From: Albugo candida
Lineage: Eukaryota; Oomycota; Peronosporomycetes; Albuginales; Albuginaceae
NCBI GenBank assembly: GCA_905220665.1
Contig: CAJNAR010000168.1
Coordinates: 372,001 to 436,000 of the forward strand
Direction: 5' to 3'
DNA: 64,000 nt
The translations under genes were made by a program, and so were the position numbers. The notes below the pieces were generated by a model, which did not search any database, was not told where the DNA came from, and saw only the letters and a program-made list of their open reading frames with translations. This document shows, piece by piece, positions 10,565 to 23,240 of the stretch. How positions within the stretch are numbered: the first letter of the stretch is position 1; every line of letters starts with the position of its first letter.

Positions 10565-12964
10565 AAGCGTTTGCACCGCACGTTGATGAATATGGTTCGC
10601 TGCATGATTTTTTAGTGCGATTTGCCTTTCTCATTTTGGGGTGATGCAGTGAAATATTCCGCTTACGTTCCGAATCGTATGCCGACACGTTTCAATCCCA
10701 AGAGGGTGTCTCCGATAATAATGCTGAGCGGAAGTCAACCAAGTTTCGTGGATATTGCTGTCTTTGGGTCTCCATGTGAAACGTACCGTGATCCGCAGAA
10801 GAACTCGTTAAAGCAATGCTTCTCGCAAGGAATTATTGTCGGGAAGGGCGGTGAGACTATAGGATTTCGCGGTTGGCTTCCGAGGATTCGCATTTTGATT
10901 ACAACACGGCATGTTCGTCGGGTTGCAACGCTAAATGACGAGGCGAATGAGCAACTAAGAGACGTACTGCAGAATGGAGCAGAAAATGAACTGGAATAGC
11001 TTGCGCACACGCGTCAAGCTGGGCATTTTGCTACGGACAAGGCTGAGAAAACTCGTCAAGTGCAAGACGCGACGTCAAATGACTAGTTGATTCCTGGGAA
11101 TCCGAAATATCACGAAGCGGAACTATTCGTACAACAGCACGACTTTCCCAGAGAATCAAGAAAAAGCCGATTCACAAAGCGAAAGCGGACTTGGATATTT
11201 TGACTGCTTTTAAACCAGAGCGTGTGATTGTTAATGCAGTTAGTACGGCTATTACGGTGGACCAATCGCCGGGATCTAATGATGCTGTACACGCTGCCGT
11301 TCCTGCCGAGACACAAGTGTTTCAAGGTGAATCCGCGCATCTACCAGATCTGAGAAATCACAGAGAGGCTATGAGAAGTCCCGATAAAGAACTTTGGATT
11401 CGGGCCCACCGTGAGAAGCTAGCGTCATTGCATGCAAATCACACGTAGAGGGTCGTCAAAGCAGAACCAAATGTGCCCCGGTTGCATACAAAATGGGTGT
11501 ATAAAAAGAAACATACCAGTGATGGAGGCGTTGAACGATATAAAGCACGACTGGTAGCCTGTGGAAATGAACAGATGCTAGGCGTGAACTTCCTGTTAAC
11601 CTTCGCTGCAGTGCTGGATATGACAAGCGCGAAAGCCATTTTTGCTATCGCATGGATTTGGCGTGTCCCATCCAGGCATTCTGATGTGCCAAGTGCGTAC
11701 GTACGGGCAGCTAAAGAAGATGGCGTGGACATGCATCTCTTTATTACCGACGGTATGCATTTCACCCCGTAGGAGATTCCTGAGTACGGGTGCTCACGTC
11801 CAAGGATCTGTCACTGTGTTTGGAACGAAGCTTTTATGGACTGAAACAGGCAGACCGACTATGGAATCAGCTCCTCCATGCGACCTTAACAAACATTGGT
11901 TATGAGCAATGCATCACCGATACATGTCTGTACCACAAGTCTGACGCTGACGGAACGACGTTGGTCGGAACTTATGTTGATGATCTTCTGGTGACTGGTA
12001 CGAGCAACCAGTGTGTCGATGCTTTTTTCTCGCAAATGAAATGTCTAGAATCAAAGGATCTTGGGCTTGCCGAGAAATTTCTTGGGATGCGTTGTCATTT
12101 TGACGAAACCCATGGATACCAGTTTGATCAAGAAGCCACCATTCGCGAGTTATTACAAAAGCATGGACTCGACAAAACTAATGCTGTGCGATGCCCAATG
12201 TGCAGAGAGAACCTGGAGTAGGCGTGTTACTGCCGGCAAATGGGCCTGGTACATCTGAATACCCAAACATCAAGACATTTCAGTCGCTATTCGGAAGTTT
12301 CGTTTGAATTGCTCGCTCTACGCGACCGGACATCTCTTTTGATGTGCACCGCTCGTCTCGACGTGCCCATTTTTCTATGGTCTTTGATTTCAAATTAGCA
12401 AAACGTGTCGCTCGGTACTTGGCTGGAAGTCCTGGCCTGAAATGGGCGATGAAGCGCGATGGCAAACCCGGCCTTCCACTCAGAATAGAGTGCTTTCCCG
12501 ATGCCGATTTTTCTGGAGACAAACAAGATAGAAAGTCTGTCAGCGGTGGCATTGTTCGTATCAACGGAATGGCCGTGGTTGGCACTGCAAGAAGCAAACG
12601 GCAGTGGCTTTATCAACTGCTGTGGCGGAATATGTTGCTGCGTCTATTGGCGACAAAGATATTCTTGGACTAAAAGAATTGACTGGTGAGCTCGGTCTTC
12701 CAATTACACTTCCGATGTGAACGAATATGGACAGCCAGGCTGCTATCAAACAAGTGGAAAACGAAGGCAGATTAAGCCAGGCCAAGCATGTGGATGTACG
12801 CCTGGAGTTTATTGGCGATTACTACCGAAAAGTCGCTATTCAACCGACCTTCGTGACAACGCGCAATATGCTAGCTGACCTCCTGACCATGGCTATTTCA
12901 GCGCCTCGGATTCAAGCTTTGGAGCTGCTGTTGATTTCGAGTAGGCGCAAGACCTGGGGAGGAG
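10565..12964 (+). pseudogene. Ty1/copia pol fragment: integrase end, RT, RNase H (5'-truncated)
   Basis: A copia-type pol read on the plus strand in several frames. Integrase C-terminal part at 10570-10999 (LPFSFWGDAVKYSAYVPNR, then VFGSPCETYRDPQKNSLKQ). RVT_2 reverse transcriptase at 11473-12221 (HTKWVYKKKHTSDGGVERYK, RSFYGLKQADRLWNQLL), with an intact YVDD at about 11971-11982. RNase H at 12344-12673 (FPDADFSGDKQDRKSVSGG), with the C-terminal block QAKHVDVRLEFIGDYY and the LADLLT motif to 12984. Gag, protease, the integrase HHCC region and the catalytic integrase Asp residues are missing, so about half the element is lost at the 5' side. Stops and frameshifts are numerous. It is a different lineage from the minus-strand copia at 23559-28081. 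Confidence 0.85.
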
Positions 12965-13290
12965 TGTTGGAAGATGATGCCTGATCGAGTGAGATCTTGC
13001 CGGGTCTTCGGCCGTCTCGGTGACACCGTCTACCAGCATCTGCTGTTTTGAGTGCAGCAGGTGATAGGCGAGAGCGATTAGGGTGTGAGAAGACGTAGGT
13101 ACGGAAAAATTCGGATAATACAGAAGTCTGCTATTAATACTTCTTTGAACCACGCTGTCCTGATTCAATACGCAGCATCCCAGATTTAAAGGCTTGAAGT
13201 GTAGAAGCACGGGATAGTATGTAAGAAGATTCTCGCGGTGCGGACCCGGCGAAGCAGAAGCGCTCCAAAGGAAATGGAACAGCAGCAACA
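12965..13290 (+). repeat. Probable 3' LTR of the truncated copia element
   Basis: A polypurine stretch (GGGGAGGAG, ending at 12964) directly precedes TGTTGG, the usual arrangement at the start of a copia 3' LTR. The sequence ending at 13290 reads GCAACA, giving the terminal inverted pair TGTTG...CAACA and a 326-bp LTR. There is no second copy in the window to prove the ends. The pol trace runs about 20 codons into it, which is common in copia elements. Confidence 0.5.
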
Positions 13291-16200
13291 GTGAAGGATA
13301 TAATGCTGGAGCCCTGAATGTAAAGAAAGCTATTCTAGTAAGGATAAAGAGAAGTTCTTCTTTGATGTGGCTGAGATACGGAATTTATTCACACTATTGG
13401 ACTTCGGATTGGATTGCAGAATCGTATTCGTAGGATTGATGGGCATCTTCTAATCAAATACACTCGTTCTTTTGAGTCAGAAAACAACGCCAATGAAAAT
13501 AAATACGATCGGAAGCACGCCAATATGGTCAAAACGTCGCGTTATTCTGGATTGTGTGGAATTTTCCACGTCTAGTGGACATTTCATCTGTAGAAATTTG
13601 GAGGTGATGGTAAACGAAAAGACAAATTTCTGACATTATTAATCGATGGGGTATCTTCCATTGCCTCAGTCATCACGTGTTAGACCAGCAGAGAGAAACA
13701 CCCAATGTGATATTCTTTCAGTGCTATTTCGGGAGCAGCGAGACAAATAAGAAAAAAACATGGATCAAAGATAGTACCCTTCGTTTCGTTTGCTAGAATA
13801 ATGCGACGAAGCTTGCTATTCCAACGACATCAACGTCTTTGATGAGAAATGTTATGGATCGAAAACAGTATCCGTTTGACAAAAAATTCGTTGATGAGCG
13901 AAAACTCAGATGATGTTATTGGAGTGGTCAAGGCTGAGGATCAAAGGGATGCTGTTAATGGAAATTCTCGTGCCAAAATTCCAAGAAGCAAAAGAAAAGT
14001 CACAAAATGGAGTATCAATATCTCGAGTGGCGTCATCACTCTACCGGTATCAGAATTGTTTTAGGAACAAATTCTCAGTGGCCCCAACCTCAAGGTCCCT
14101 CCACTTGAGATGCAGATAAAGCAAAGGGAATGAGCCGATGATGGCGAGATACAGACGCTATCCACCGTTCGACCTAGATCTTCAGAATACAATCCGATTG
14201 ATTAAAATACCGACTCATGAAGGGGTAGCGCGTCTCGGATCGTTCAGAATAGCACTTTGGAAGCTATATAATGACGATGGATCTACGTGCAGTAAACGCG
14301 CTGGAAATCGCAATGGCGTGGCTAATTTCAAGGGAGTTTTGCGAGTCTCGATGGATTAAGCTGCTATTTTTCGGTGGATGTTTTCGTTTATACTGGCAAT
14401 CAACTTTTACATAAAAGCAGTGGTGATAATTAATTATGGTTAAACCAGAAAAGATTCATACTGGAAAACGAATTATTGTCGGTCAAATAGATGCGATAGC
14501 TTTTTCACAGTAGGTTTCTGAGCGAGTATTGAAACCCATTCTGGATCAGGAACTTCAAGTCTGGATGACATTTTAGCTAATTCTGGAACAGAAACAAAAC
14601 TACTTGATGTTCTGGAATCCTTTCTCGAAGGATGTGAATAGTTTGGTGTGAAATTTCATTCAAAAAAGGGCCCTTCTTTCTCTTTCGAAACTGTGTGATG
14701 CGGAAAAAAGATCCCGGGAAAACGATAGATTCATTATTTCGACCGAATTTCGGAATAATGCGAAATGGGACGACCATTCACTGCTGCGGATCTTAAGAAA
14801 TTGTTTTGCGCGGTAAATTGAATGCGAACAATATACCAAACAACCCGGAGCTGGTGCAGACCCTTTATGATTTGTTCATAAAGCCATGCAATTGGCGGGA
14901 AGGAGAAAGATAAGAAATCTGGTGCGAGTCCGATTAGATGAACATGAAGGTCGTTCAAAGAGCGACTTTCGTAGCTGTGGAGACGTGTAAACGATTGGAA
15001 TCTTTTTTACTGAGAGCGAAAGGCTACTATCTTTCACTGATCACCGAAAGTTTAGAATCATTCTTGAATCGAGAAAGGTGACACCGCCATTTCGAGATAG
15101 AAAACAGACAAGTTTTGAACATGAGCCATGGTATTGCACACTTTCGTTATGTGATTCGATATGGATCCGGTGTAAATTGTCTGGAGATATATTCTATCCT
15201 TTGGCGATCTGCAAATAAATTTCTGGGATAAAAAGAGACCAAATGTTATGCTTTTGCTGTTGAAAAATAGAAAAAGTATCGTCTTTGAAAAATATAATTC
15301 TGCTCGACATGTATTACTTCGATAGCTAAAGCTGCTTACCGCTATTTTGTCTTGCATGACATTCCCACCAACCTGAGTCGAGGTGGTTTGAGACACTTTC
15401 CCTTCTTTCCATCTTCTAACCGATCCGATGTCTCCAACCACCTCAACTCAGGTTCCAGGAAGCATTGTGCAAATCAAAATAACGGTAATGATCTTATCTT
15501 TTGAATGAAATTGGCTTCCTAAAAATTTTTCTCAAGAAAAAAGCCCTCAGTAAAAAACTCATTAACGTAAGATTAAACGCGCGGTATATTAGTAGATGAA
15601 AAAAAAATAATATTTAGAAAATAGATAGTGCCCCTAATGTCCAGGATCGACTTTGTATTTTGGCTTAAGCGGGATCAGTAGGTCATCGGGGTACCGCGAC
15701 GATATTTCAGATTTTGCAAAATAATTTAAACTGGAAATCCAATATCTCCACTGTCTTTTTTTCCCGGTGAAAAAGATGCCTTCACTCGATTGGGAAAACC
15801 TTGAGAGCCACCCAATGGAAGGAATCTTGAAAGTCTCGTTTTTTTATTCCCCCAGTTGTTGGATAGTATCGTTATGTGCTCGTAGAAGATAGAATGAGCG
15901 GAATTTGTGAGGTTTCTCTCTGTGGTGGATAATACGAATGTCGCCGGGGCAGAGAAACTGGATTAATTCAGTAGGTTTCGCCCGGTATCAGTCTTGGTGT
16001 CCGACGGGGGTCATAGCTCAAGAATGAAGTCATGTCGAAGATTTTGAAGATTCTAGACACAAATCATCGTTTTCCTACGACTTATTGGACGTGGGCAATA
16101 AGGTGATCAAAATACTCAACCGTCAAGTACTAAAGACAACGCGATATATTTCGAGCGAGAAAAAGTTAATTATTGCAGAATGGCCGAGTTTGTTGCCACT

Positions 16201-16960
16201 TTAATAAAGGTCATTATATCAGCTACCATCAGCTTGGCTGAATGGGTACGCACCGATAACGGATTTACGGCACTTCCAGCAGGAGATTCGATCAGCGTGT
16301 TGTATCATCCGATGCATGGGTTAATTTGGTGTCTATGACCGCGCTGGAATTAACTACAAGACAGCAAGGCCTTATTAAAAGCGTTCAAGAAATACTGGAA
16401 CATGAGCATCATGCCTCACTTGATGTACAAAGAAAAAAGGAAGCAGTAAGAAGCCACCACGGAAATAAAACGTGTGTCATATGTACCCATTGGAGGAATG
16501 GATGGGGGGGGGGTTGTCCCATCCGGCCACATTATCGAGCACGCAGACAAATCGCTTTACGGTAGTGACCCCACGAAGTGGTGCCTACATTGAGCGATTG
16601 GGTGTATAAAAATTCAGAAATTAGTGGAGTCCTGCGGTGTTCACGCGCGTCTCGCATCACTTATACGCATTTATCGAGAAAGAATTCGAAGGCTACTCCG
16701 AATTTAAGGGCTCATATTGTTTTCGAGAATGCCGACCATCAAATGAAATGATTCTTGAATTGCCGCATGACACACCGACATGAAAGATTCTGGCCGAATA
16801 GATCATCCTGGATAGCCACTGCAATCATTTATGAAGATGTCTCAATCCTACTGCCGAGATGCTTCATACACAATACCATAGCTGAAGTGATTTAACGTTC
16901 TATTGTACTTGAAGCCCAACATAAGAGGGAGAAGTGATGTGATCTAAAACCCTTGTGTCC
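13291..16960. other. No recognisable gene; decayed sequence
   Basis: About 3.7 kb with only short open frames. The most coding-like are 13849-14064 and 14138-14359 (plus strand) and scattered frames between 14430 and 15060, but none shows a domain I recognise. A run of ten G occurs at about 16504-16513. The part just before 16961 may belong to the 5' end of the following LINE, but I cannot show it. Confidence 0.4.
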
Positions 16961-19330
16961 CGTACACATCACAAAATGTTTAACGGCTACTACGTAACGC
17001 GCCAATTGGGTAGAAATAGCTTTATACCTTTTCAACCTTCTCCAAAATTTTACTCGCCAGCAGAATTGTTCAAGTCGACATATGACAAAACCCCGGTATC
17101 TAGCGTCTACTTGTAGGGACGCGGTAACCCTCATGAGTAATTCTGCCTTGGGTGACTATATGATTGTTGATGATTCATCACCCCTCTGTGATGAAGTTGG
17201 AAATACCCCCACCTCCAGTTTGACGGTTCAGGGTGGTAAGGTGGTACCTGTGGTGCTGTCACTGCCTCGTCACCAAGGCAACTACAAGCTTGAACGACAT
17301 GAAATGTACCGCTTTGGCAGACCATATTAAGTCGCAGAACCCTTACGTAAGGACAAGGATAGAGCTTGAGTGCATTACTGCGAGGAGCTCTCAAAGCCGA
17401 AAGCATTGTATATTGCAGCAATATCTGAACTTTATGATGGAGAGCATCCGGAGTGATCTGCTGTTTTTGCAAATTTTGAGACAGCAAGGCCTTACAAAAT
17501 TGCGAAAGGAATTTTCACAATGATTTTGAAAACGGGTCAAGCTTTGACCCTCATCACGAATGTGAAATCACTTACATCCCTCCTCCGGGACCAAGGCAAA
17601 CCGATGTTTGAGTCTCTTTTAGCTAGTCTTCAGATTGGACAGGTGTCTAAATTTCCACAAAAAATTCTCGTGTGATGGTCTCGTCCATTGACGTATGTGA
17701 GAAACTGAATGCTAGTCAGTCATCCTTCTGCGTAAAAAGTACTTCTTCAAAGGGTACGACACCCTCGAAAGCCGATACTATCTGGATGTATCCGGTCTCG
17801 CTCTTGAGGTCAAAAGGAAAGGTATCTCTTTCTCGATAACTTCCGATTCTTTTAAAGGAGTCGATGTGAAAAAATTTACTCTGCCCAGGTGCCCAGAAGT
17901 ATTGGTGCGTGTTGCGAAGACATGCGAGCAAATCGCATTGCTCTTCCCTGTGAGGGGCATTAATGCTCCGATTATGAGAGAGCGACCAAGTTTCTTCCAT
18001 AGTGGGCCATATTGTTTGGATCTGGGGCCACTGCTACTCCCTCAGCTGCACGTCAAAAACCAAAGAAGCAAAAAACAAAATTGACACCTGTGGTAACCTA
18101 CAAAACGATCAATATACAGTCGAACGAAAAATATCCGACCAAGTATCGTTGATGTTCAGCTCTCTTCCACATATCCCACCACTGGGAACACCACAACTCC
18201 CGCAAATATCCCTTCCACTATGACAATTCGAGGACAAACCGTCTCTACAAGGACTAACAGATCCCGTAGAGTGGTATGGGGGTATATTCATGCATGTGGT
18301 TCGTTCATGTGGAAAACATTACCATGTGAAGCCATCAGACACATGATGGCGAAAGCACGACGAAGTGCTTTAACTGGCATGGGCGATAAAAATAATTTCT
18401 CTGTTCTTGAAAAAATGTAGGTGAAGATAAAGGAAGTCGAAGCGGTTGGCAACCCGGAGCGCGGAGCACGATGTCACATTAATCCCGTAAAAACTCGGAT
18501 TACGATAGAAGTAGCCAATTTTAAGTAGGTAGCTCATTTTTTTCGAAAACTCCACGCGAAGTTTGAAAAAGGGAGCGACCAACCATAGTTGCCGAGGCTG
18601 GGAAACTCATGAAAACTGTTTCCAAAAATGCTCTCCACAATCAGAACGGAAAAGCTTATCCAAGCTGACGGGAAAATCGAATATATGCACGGGCTAGTTC
18701 AATTTAGCACAAATCCGAACAGAGTCATCTAAGAAGCAGTTGATGATCCAATCAGTATGCATGATGTGCTAATTGTCTGCGTGGAGTCCAATAATCAAGC
18801 ATAAGGCGATGTTACGTATCTACTGCTTATCAATCGAGTATTTGATGCTCATGATTTGTCTGAAGATGTTACGTTTGCGACAGGATGGGTCGACATATTG
18901 CTATAAAGTTTCATCGAAACGTGACGTGATGTTCTAGAAAATCGCCATATGGTGAGGGTTCGTACCGGAAACGGGCAAATTTTGACAAGATCAACGAAAG
19001 CTCTAGCCAGGATAAAAGTTCTACTCAAGTGTACTGACCCCATGTTTACAAAATTGATCACTGGGTCAAATATCTCAGGGTTGTCCAGTGATTTGGATTC
19101 GGGAACATCTTTGCCTATTAGTGCCAGCAAACGTGCTACTATCGTTGTCACTCTCAGAGGTAGGTATCAACTGCTGGTATTAATAGTGAAGAGGTAAATG
19201 GCGAGGGGTTCTCTGCCTTGATATCGACGAGCTCCCCCCCAAAACTCCATTTTTATCGGAAGAATTAGCAACACTTGACCTTTCCATTCAAGATGGTGAC
19301 AAGCAGCTGATTGCTGGTCCACTTCAGCGT
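16961..19330 (+). pseudogene. LINE ORF1-like coding relic, copy B
   Basis: Interrupted coding trace on the plus strand that runs into the LINE endonuclease at about 19380. Recognisable pieces are 16976-17080 (starts MFNGYYVTRQ), 17082-17330, 17740-18084 (TLPRCPEVLVRVAKTCEQIA and RPSFFHSGPYCLDLGPLLLP), 18230-18420 (RRVVWGYIHACGSFMWKTLP), 18660-18900 and 18949-19197 (RSTKALARIKVLLKCTD). It aligns in order with the diverged copy at 5183-7065. Position upstream of an endonuclease-RT unit fits ORF1 of a non-LTR retrotransposon, whose product usually binds the element RNA. No zinc knuckle or coiled coil was identified. Stops at about 17328-17330, several between 17520 and 17740, and others make it non-functional. 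Confidence 0.55.
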
Positions 19331-19339
19331 GAATGCTAA

Positions 19340-20612
19340 AGGATCCTCGATTGTATCCTCTTCGTACTCACGGTCAACGTCAATGCAATTCATATCAATG
19401 GTCATCTTTTTATCAACCACGCACTATCACGACAATCCACTAGTGTTAATGAGACAAAAAACACAATAGTGCTTTTATACATCCAACTCAAAATCTCCAT
19501 GAAGGTGTGATGACAACACTTCGTTTGAACTTTCCCAGCTATACAACAGCTGGTTTTGCAACAGCTGGAAGAAGTCACCGAACGAAGCATTCAAAATCGC
19601 TATTTGATTTTGCGTCATTTGATAAAAATGCACCGGGGTATATTCACAATGTATATCCAACGGTGAGGGACGAGGAGAGTTTGATTTTATATGAGTTGAT
19701 GCTCCACAGCACTTTCGAATCGACCGCAACACATATCGTATTTGATGGTTTCAGCACACCACTCGATTTAGCTATCGATGCTTCGAGAAGAACAATTCGA
19801 CAGGAACCAAGTCGATTAGCGTGTTTGGAATGGCTTTCGCAGTTGGATGTGGTAGACGCTTGATAGATTCAACATTCGACCGGAAAAATATTTACAGGAC
19901 CTTTACCGCGCAAGTATCGACTAGAGTACATTTGAATGTTGGAAGAGCTATTCAATATGGTATACAAAACCTCTGAGTATTTCCGTCCACGACATGCGGG
20001 AGATCATTCGGCACAAAAAGTATCTTTTGCGATAATATACGGGGCGAGGATATCGTAAATGTTCATTACGACTATCTGGCTATGCTCAAGTTGTCGAAGC
20101 AATCAAATTGGAAGCGAATTTGATGTTCGAACAGTTGCGGACAACTTCGAATCCCAGGAAAATGTGGGAAAGCTGGAAGACAAAAATCAGGAAACAGCTT
20201 CAAGAAATTGACAAAAAAATTTGACAGGATAGCTGACGTGATGTTGCTTCTAGCCAGCGTGTCATGGAAGGTGAGCGTCTCGATATCGTACTCAGCACAC
20301 CAATCCGTCATGTCATTTCTAAATTCTAGTATCGAGCAATTTAGAAGTTCGGTCGAAAACATTGCTAAACACAGCCAAGATGAGAATTTCGATCATCAGT
20401 GAAGCATAAGAAGAACTCATTCAAGCATTATTTTCGCCCTCCAGATAGTTCTTGTCGTCACGTGCCGATCGAAAATGTCACCAAACAATGTGGCACCGTG
20501 ATATCGAACCCGAGGGAGATTATCGATGGATTCAGGGATTATTGGGGTGGTTTCATGGGCTCTTTTTATCGCTCCGAGACCGACACAAAAAATTACCGAA
20601 ATCGACTCAAGA
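19340..20612 (+). pseudogene. LINE endonuclease, linker and start of RT, truncated at 3' side
   Basis: An APE-type endonuclease trace. VNVNAIHINGHLF (from about 19378) resembles the N-terminal Asn motif. A NETK (about 19447-19458) matches the metal-binding Glu motif. GYIHNVYPTVRDEESLILYE follows (19637 on). HIVFDGFSTPLD stands where GDFN-type motifs occur, altered. A RLEYI and a GDH then mark the C-terminal catalytic His region (to about 20030). The linker to RT follows (about 20130-20450). The segment 20443-20612 is close by eye to 7303-7510 of the RT pseudogene (roughly 88% over the first 146 bp), sharing PIENVTK, CGTVISNPREIID and MGS. The coding trace stops near 20612, where Ty3/gypsy sequence begins. 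Copy B thus holds the half of the element that the copy at 7301 lacks. Confidence 0.75.
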
Positions 20613-20664
20613 TCCATTCAAATTCTTCTTCAAGTTCTTCGAGTCGAGAAGATATTTTGTCATC

Positions 20665-23240
20665 AGACTAAATGTCATTTCGACAGTCGGAGGTGAAATT
20701 TCTTGGCCATGAAATTTCGGTTAAAGGACTTACCGTGGACAGCCGCAAGACCGAAGTCATTGCAAAATGGACGACACCTACCAGCAGACACAACTATTAC
20801 TTGCCTGGGTATGACTTGTTATCATCTTTGCTCTATTCGTGAATACAGAACTCTCGCAATCTAACTTGGTTGCCTCGTCAAGAAAGATCATGTTCATGCG
20901 TTTGAGTACCTTAACTTATGTCCGTTCCTCTGGACGCGCCTGTGTTGAATTTACCACAATGTGACAAACGTTTGATGGTGGCAACGGATGCCTATGGCTA
21001 TTGCGTTGATGTTGTTCTTTCTCGACACCACTCTGATTGCGATCATCCTTTTGCTTACTTTCCCAAGAAAATGGCAATTCCTGAGCTTACTTGCCCGACA
21101 AATGAGAGGGGAACGTTTTGCAGTTAAGCTTGCATTGTCAAAATGGCATTCATGGGCGTGAACTTGACATCTACACCGCCAAACCTGCATACAGACAATT
21201 TTTGCATCATCCGAAAGTTTATCCGAAGCTGGATTGGTTTCTGACGCTCTTTCCACATCTGTCATCCAAGCTGCATCACGTTTAAGGTCATTTAATGTGG
21301 TTGCCGATTCTTAATCCCATCACCCTCCAGAGGTGTCAATGCAACCAGCGTCTACGCAACAGTGCATTGTTCACGATCTCACAAGTTTATCAATTGTAGT
21401 CGTGAATGACGCTGTCTCTAATTAAACTTCTCGTTCATCATCTCGCTTTAAGTTGTTTGAAAAGAAGTATGTTACTAGCGACTCTAATCATGATGACTTT
21501 GAGCTGATCGACGCCGATGAATTCGTACTATTACGAACTTCGCGTTTTATAAGCACCACGAATCCTTGTGCTGTTGCGTTTTAAAGGCTACTATCAGTAC
21601 CAGAATTGCACCTCGGTTATGGATATGGAACTTCTCCAGATTCTGCTTGAGAAATTAAGCATCCAAAATTACTATACGTGAAACCGGAAGGTTTGCTTTA
21701 CTTCATGTCGCAAATGACGATGCGCGTGTGTGAGTTAAACACCAAAGAGAATTACCTTCGAGCTTTTCTCATATCAGACTTTTATGATTCCTTCATTGCC
21801 TCGTTCGTGGTGCTCAGCGCAAATTTTTACGCATCGCTCTGTGGAATCATTGGCCAACATTAGATTAAGACATTCGAGACTACATATAAACTTGCGTAAC
21901 ATGCATTCACTAGAAAAACAGCAGCGCTAGCAAGAATGGGCAAATGATTCAGTTGATAAAGTTTTTTTCATCTAAAATTTCATTTATTCTGATACCGGTT
22001 CCAGAAGAAAGTTGGTCTGTTGTCGCTACAGATTTCATTACGGCGTTAACAAAAATCAAACGGAATTGATGCTAACATGAAGGTTGTCGATAAAGTGTCA
22101 AATGATCAAAATATCAAGCGTGCGACCGCAATGATGATGCTCAAATGATGGTTTGTCACATCTTTGACTGTGTCGTTCGTCATCATGGTAAAAATTGATT
22201 ATCATCAGCTACCAAGATCCAAGTTTGTTTCAAAGTTCTGGTCATCTCTTGCTAGATTAATGTGAATTTATCAACACATGACGAATTCTTATCGGGCAAA
22301 AACCGTTGGACAAACGGAGAGTTTAAAAAATAATAATTTGAGAAGACGCTATACGCTGTATGGTTTCGTATCATGGACGTTATTGGTATGATCATCTCGG
22401 AAAAATTGATTCTGCTCATGTTACTCGCATTATTGCATCAACTGGTTTCTCTTATTTTGAAATTGGTAGTGTTGTACGTAAGAGACACTTGTATCTGCGC
22501 ATGCGCACTGTGATGGTGCTCAGTTCTCCCTAGTTCTTGTTTCTCACGCCATAATCGCTATTGGTTTCCGGAACGGTCTCATTCTTATCAATTTCTCGTC
22601 TATCCTAATCAGTGACTAACTACGAAATATTTGATTTAGCCTCAATATTGTCATAAAAGTACTAGGACAAAACACGGACTGCTAATACTTCCAAGTCTGG
22701 AGATTTGATTATGCTGGATACTAGAAGTATTCCTTCTATACCATATGGCAGAAGAAATTGATCAGAAACGTTCGACATTAGCTGCTCACAATGTTGATCC
22801 ATTTCGAGTCATTAAAATGTTCAACACGAATGATGCATAGTTGAACCTTCTGCGGACCATGAGGCGTTCGATGTCTAAGTTAGTATTGATAGTATTGACG
22901 CGTTGAGTAACTATGTTGAAAACCAATCATGTTTTTAGACGCGTTCGACTTTGAAATCATCCCGAGTAACTTTGACGGGGACAATGACGACACGGTGTAC
23001 ACCAGATTTATCCACTTCCTCCCCAACATATCCAGCTAGCTTAGAATTCCCGGCTGATTACCTTTTGGAACATCCTAAAAGACTTCTTCGAAAGCATCCC
23101 AATCGCTAACCTAAATTGCTCGTGAAGTGTCATGGACTAACCCACTATGAAACTACATGGGATTGCGAGCAAGATATTCGTCTTGTTACTCGTTGGCATG
23201 TTCTCATCACCTCTTTCGTGACGCAACTTCAATATGTCAA
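20665..23240 (+). pseudogene. Ty3/gypsy chromovirus pol relic (RT end, RNase H, integrase, chromodomain)
   Basis: Heavily decayed but ordered pol domains. The end of the RT reads SEVKFLGHEISVKGLTVDSR at about 20685-20745. RNase H spans about 20918-21290, with LMVATDAYGYCVDVVLSRH, FAYFPKKM and then RELDIYTAKPAYRQFLHHPK. The integrase zinc-binding region is at about 21640-21865 (TKENYLRAFLISDFYDSF). The integrase core is at about 21990-22470 (ESWSVVATDFITAL, a decayed second-Asp region near 22185-22215, and SYHGRYWYDHLGKI). A chromodomain-like LLVKCHGLTHYETTWDCEQD lies at about 23116-23175. Chromodomains at the integrase C-terminus direct chromovirus integration to particular chromatin. Gag, protease and most of the RT are absent, frames change repeatedly, and no LTR pair was found. 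The left junction abuts the LINE fragment within about 60 bp. Confidence 0.8.

Noticed and set aside
16362..17500. Shared GACAGCAAGGCCTTA at about 16362 and 17479 as a repeat element
   Set aside because: Only about 15 bp match and the flanks do not; could be chance.
7301..20443. Two LINE copies truncated at the same 5' position
   Set aside because: First suspected because similarity seemed to start at 7301 and 20443. Reading further upstream shows that the second copy continues into linker and endonuclease, so only the first is cut there.
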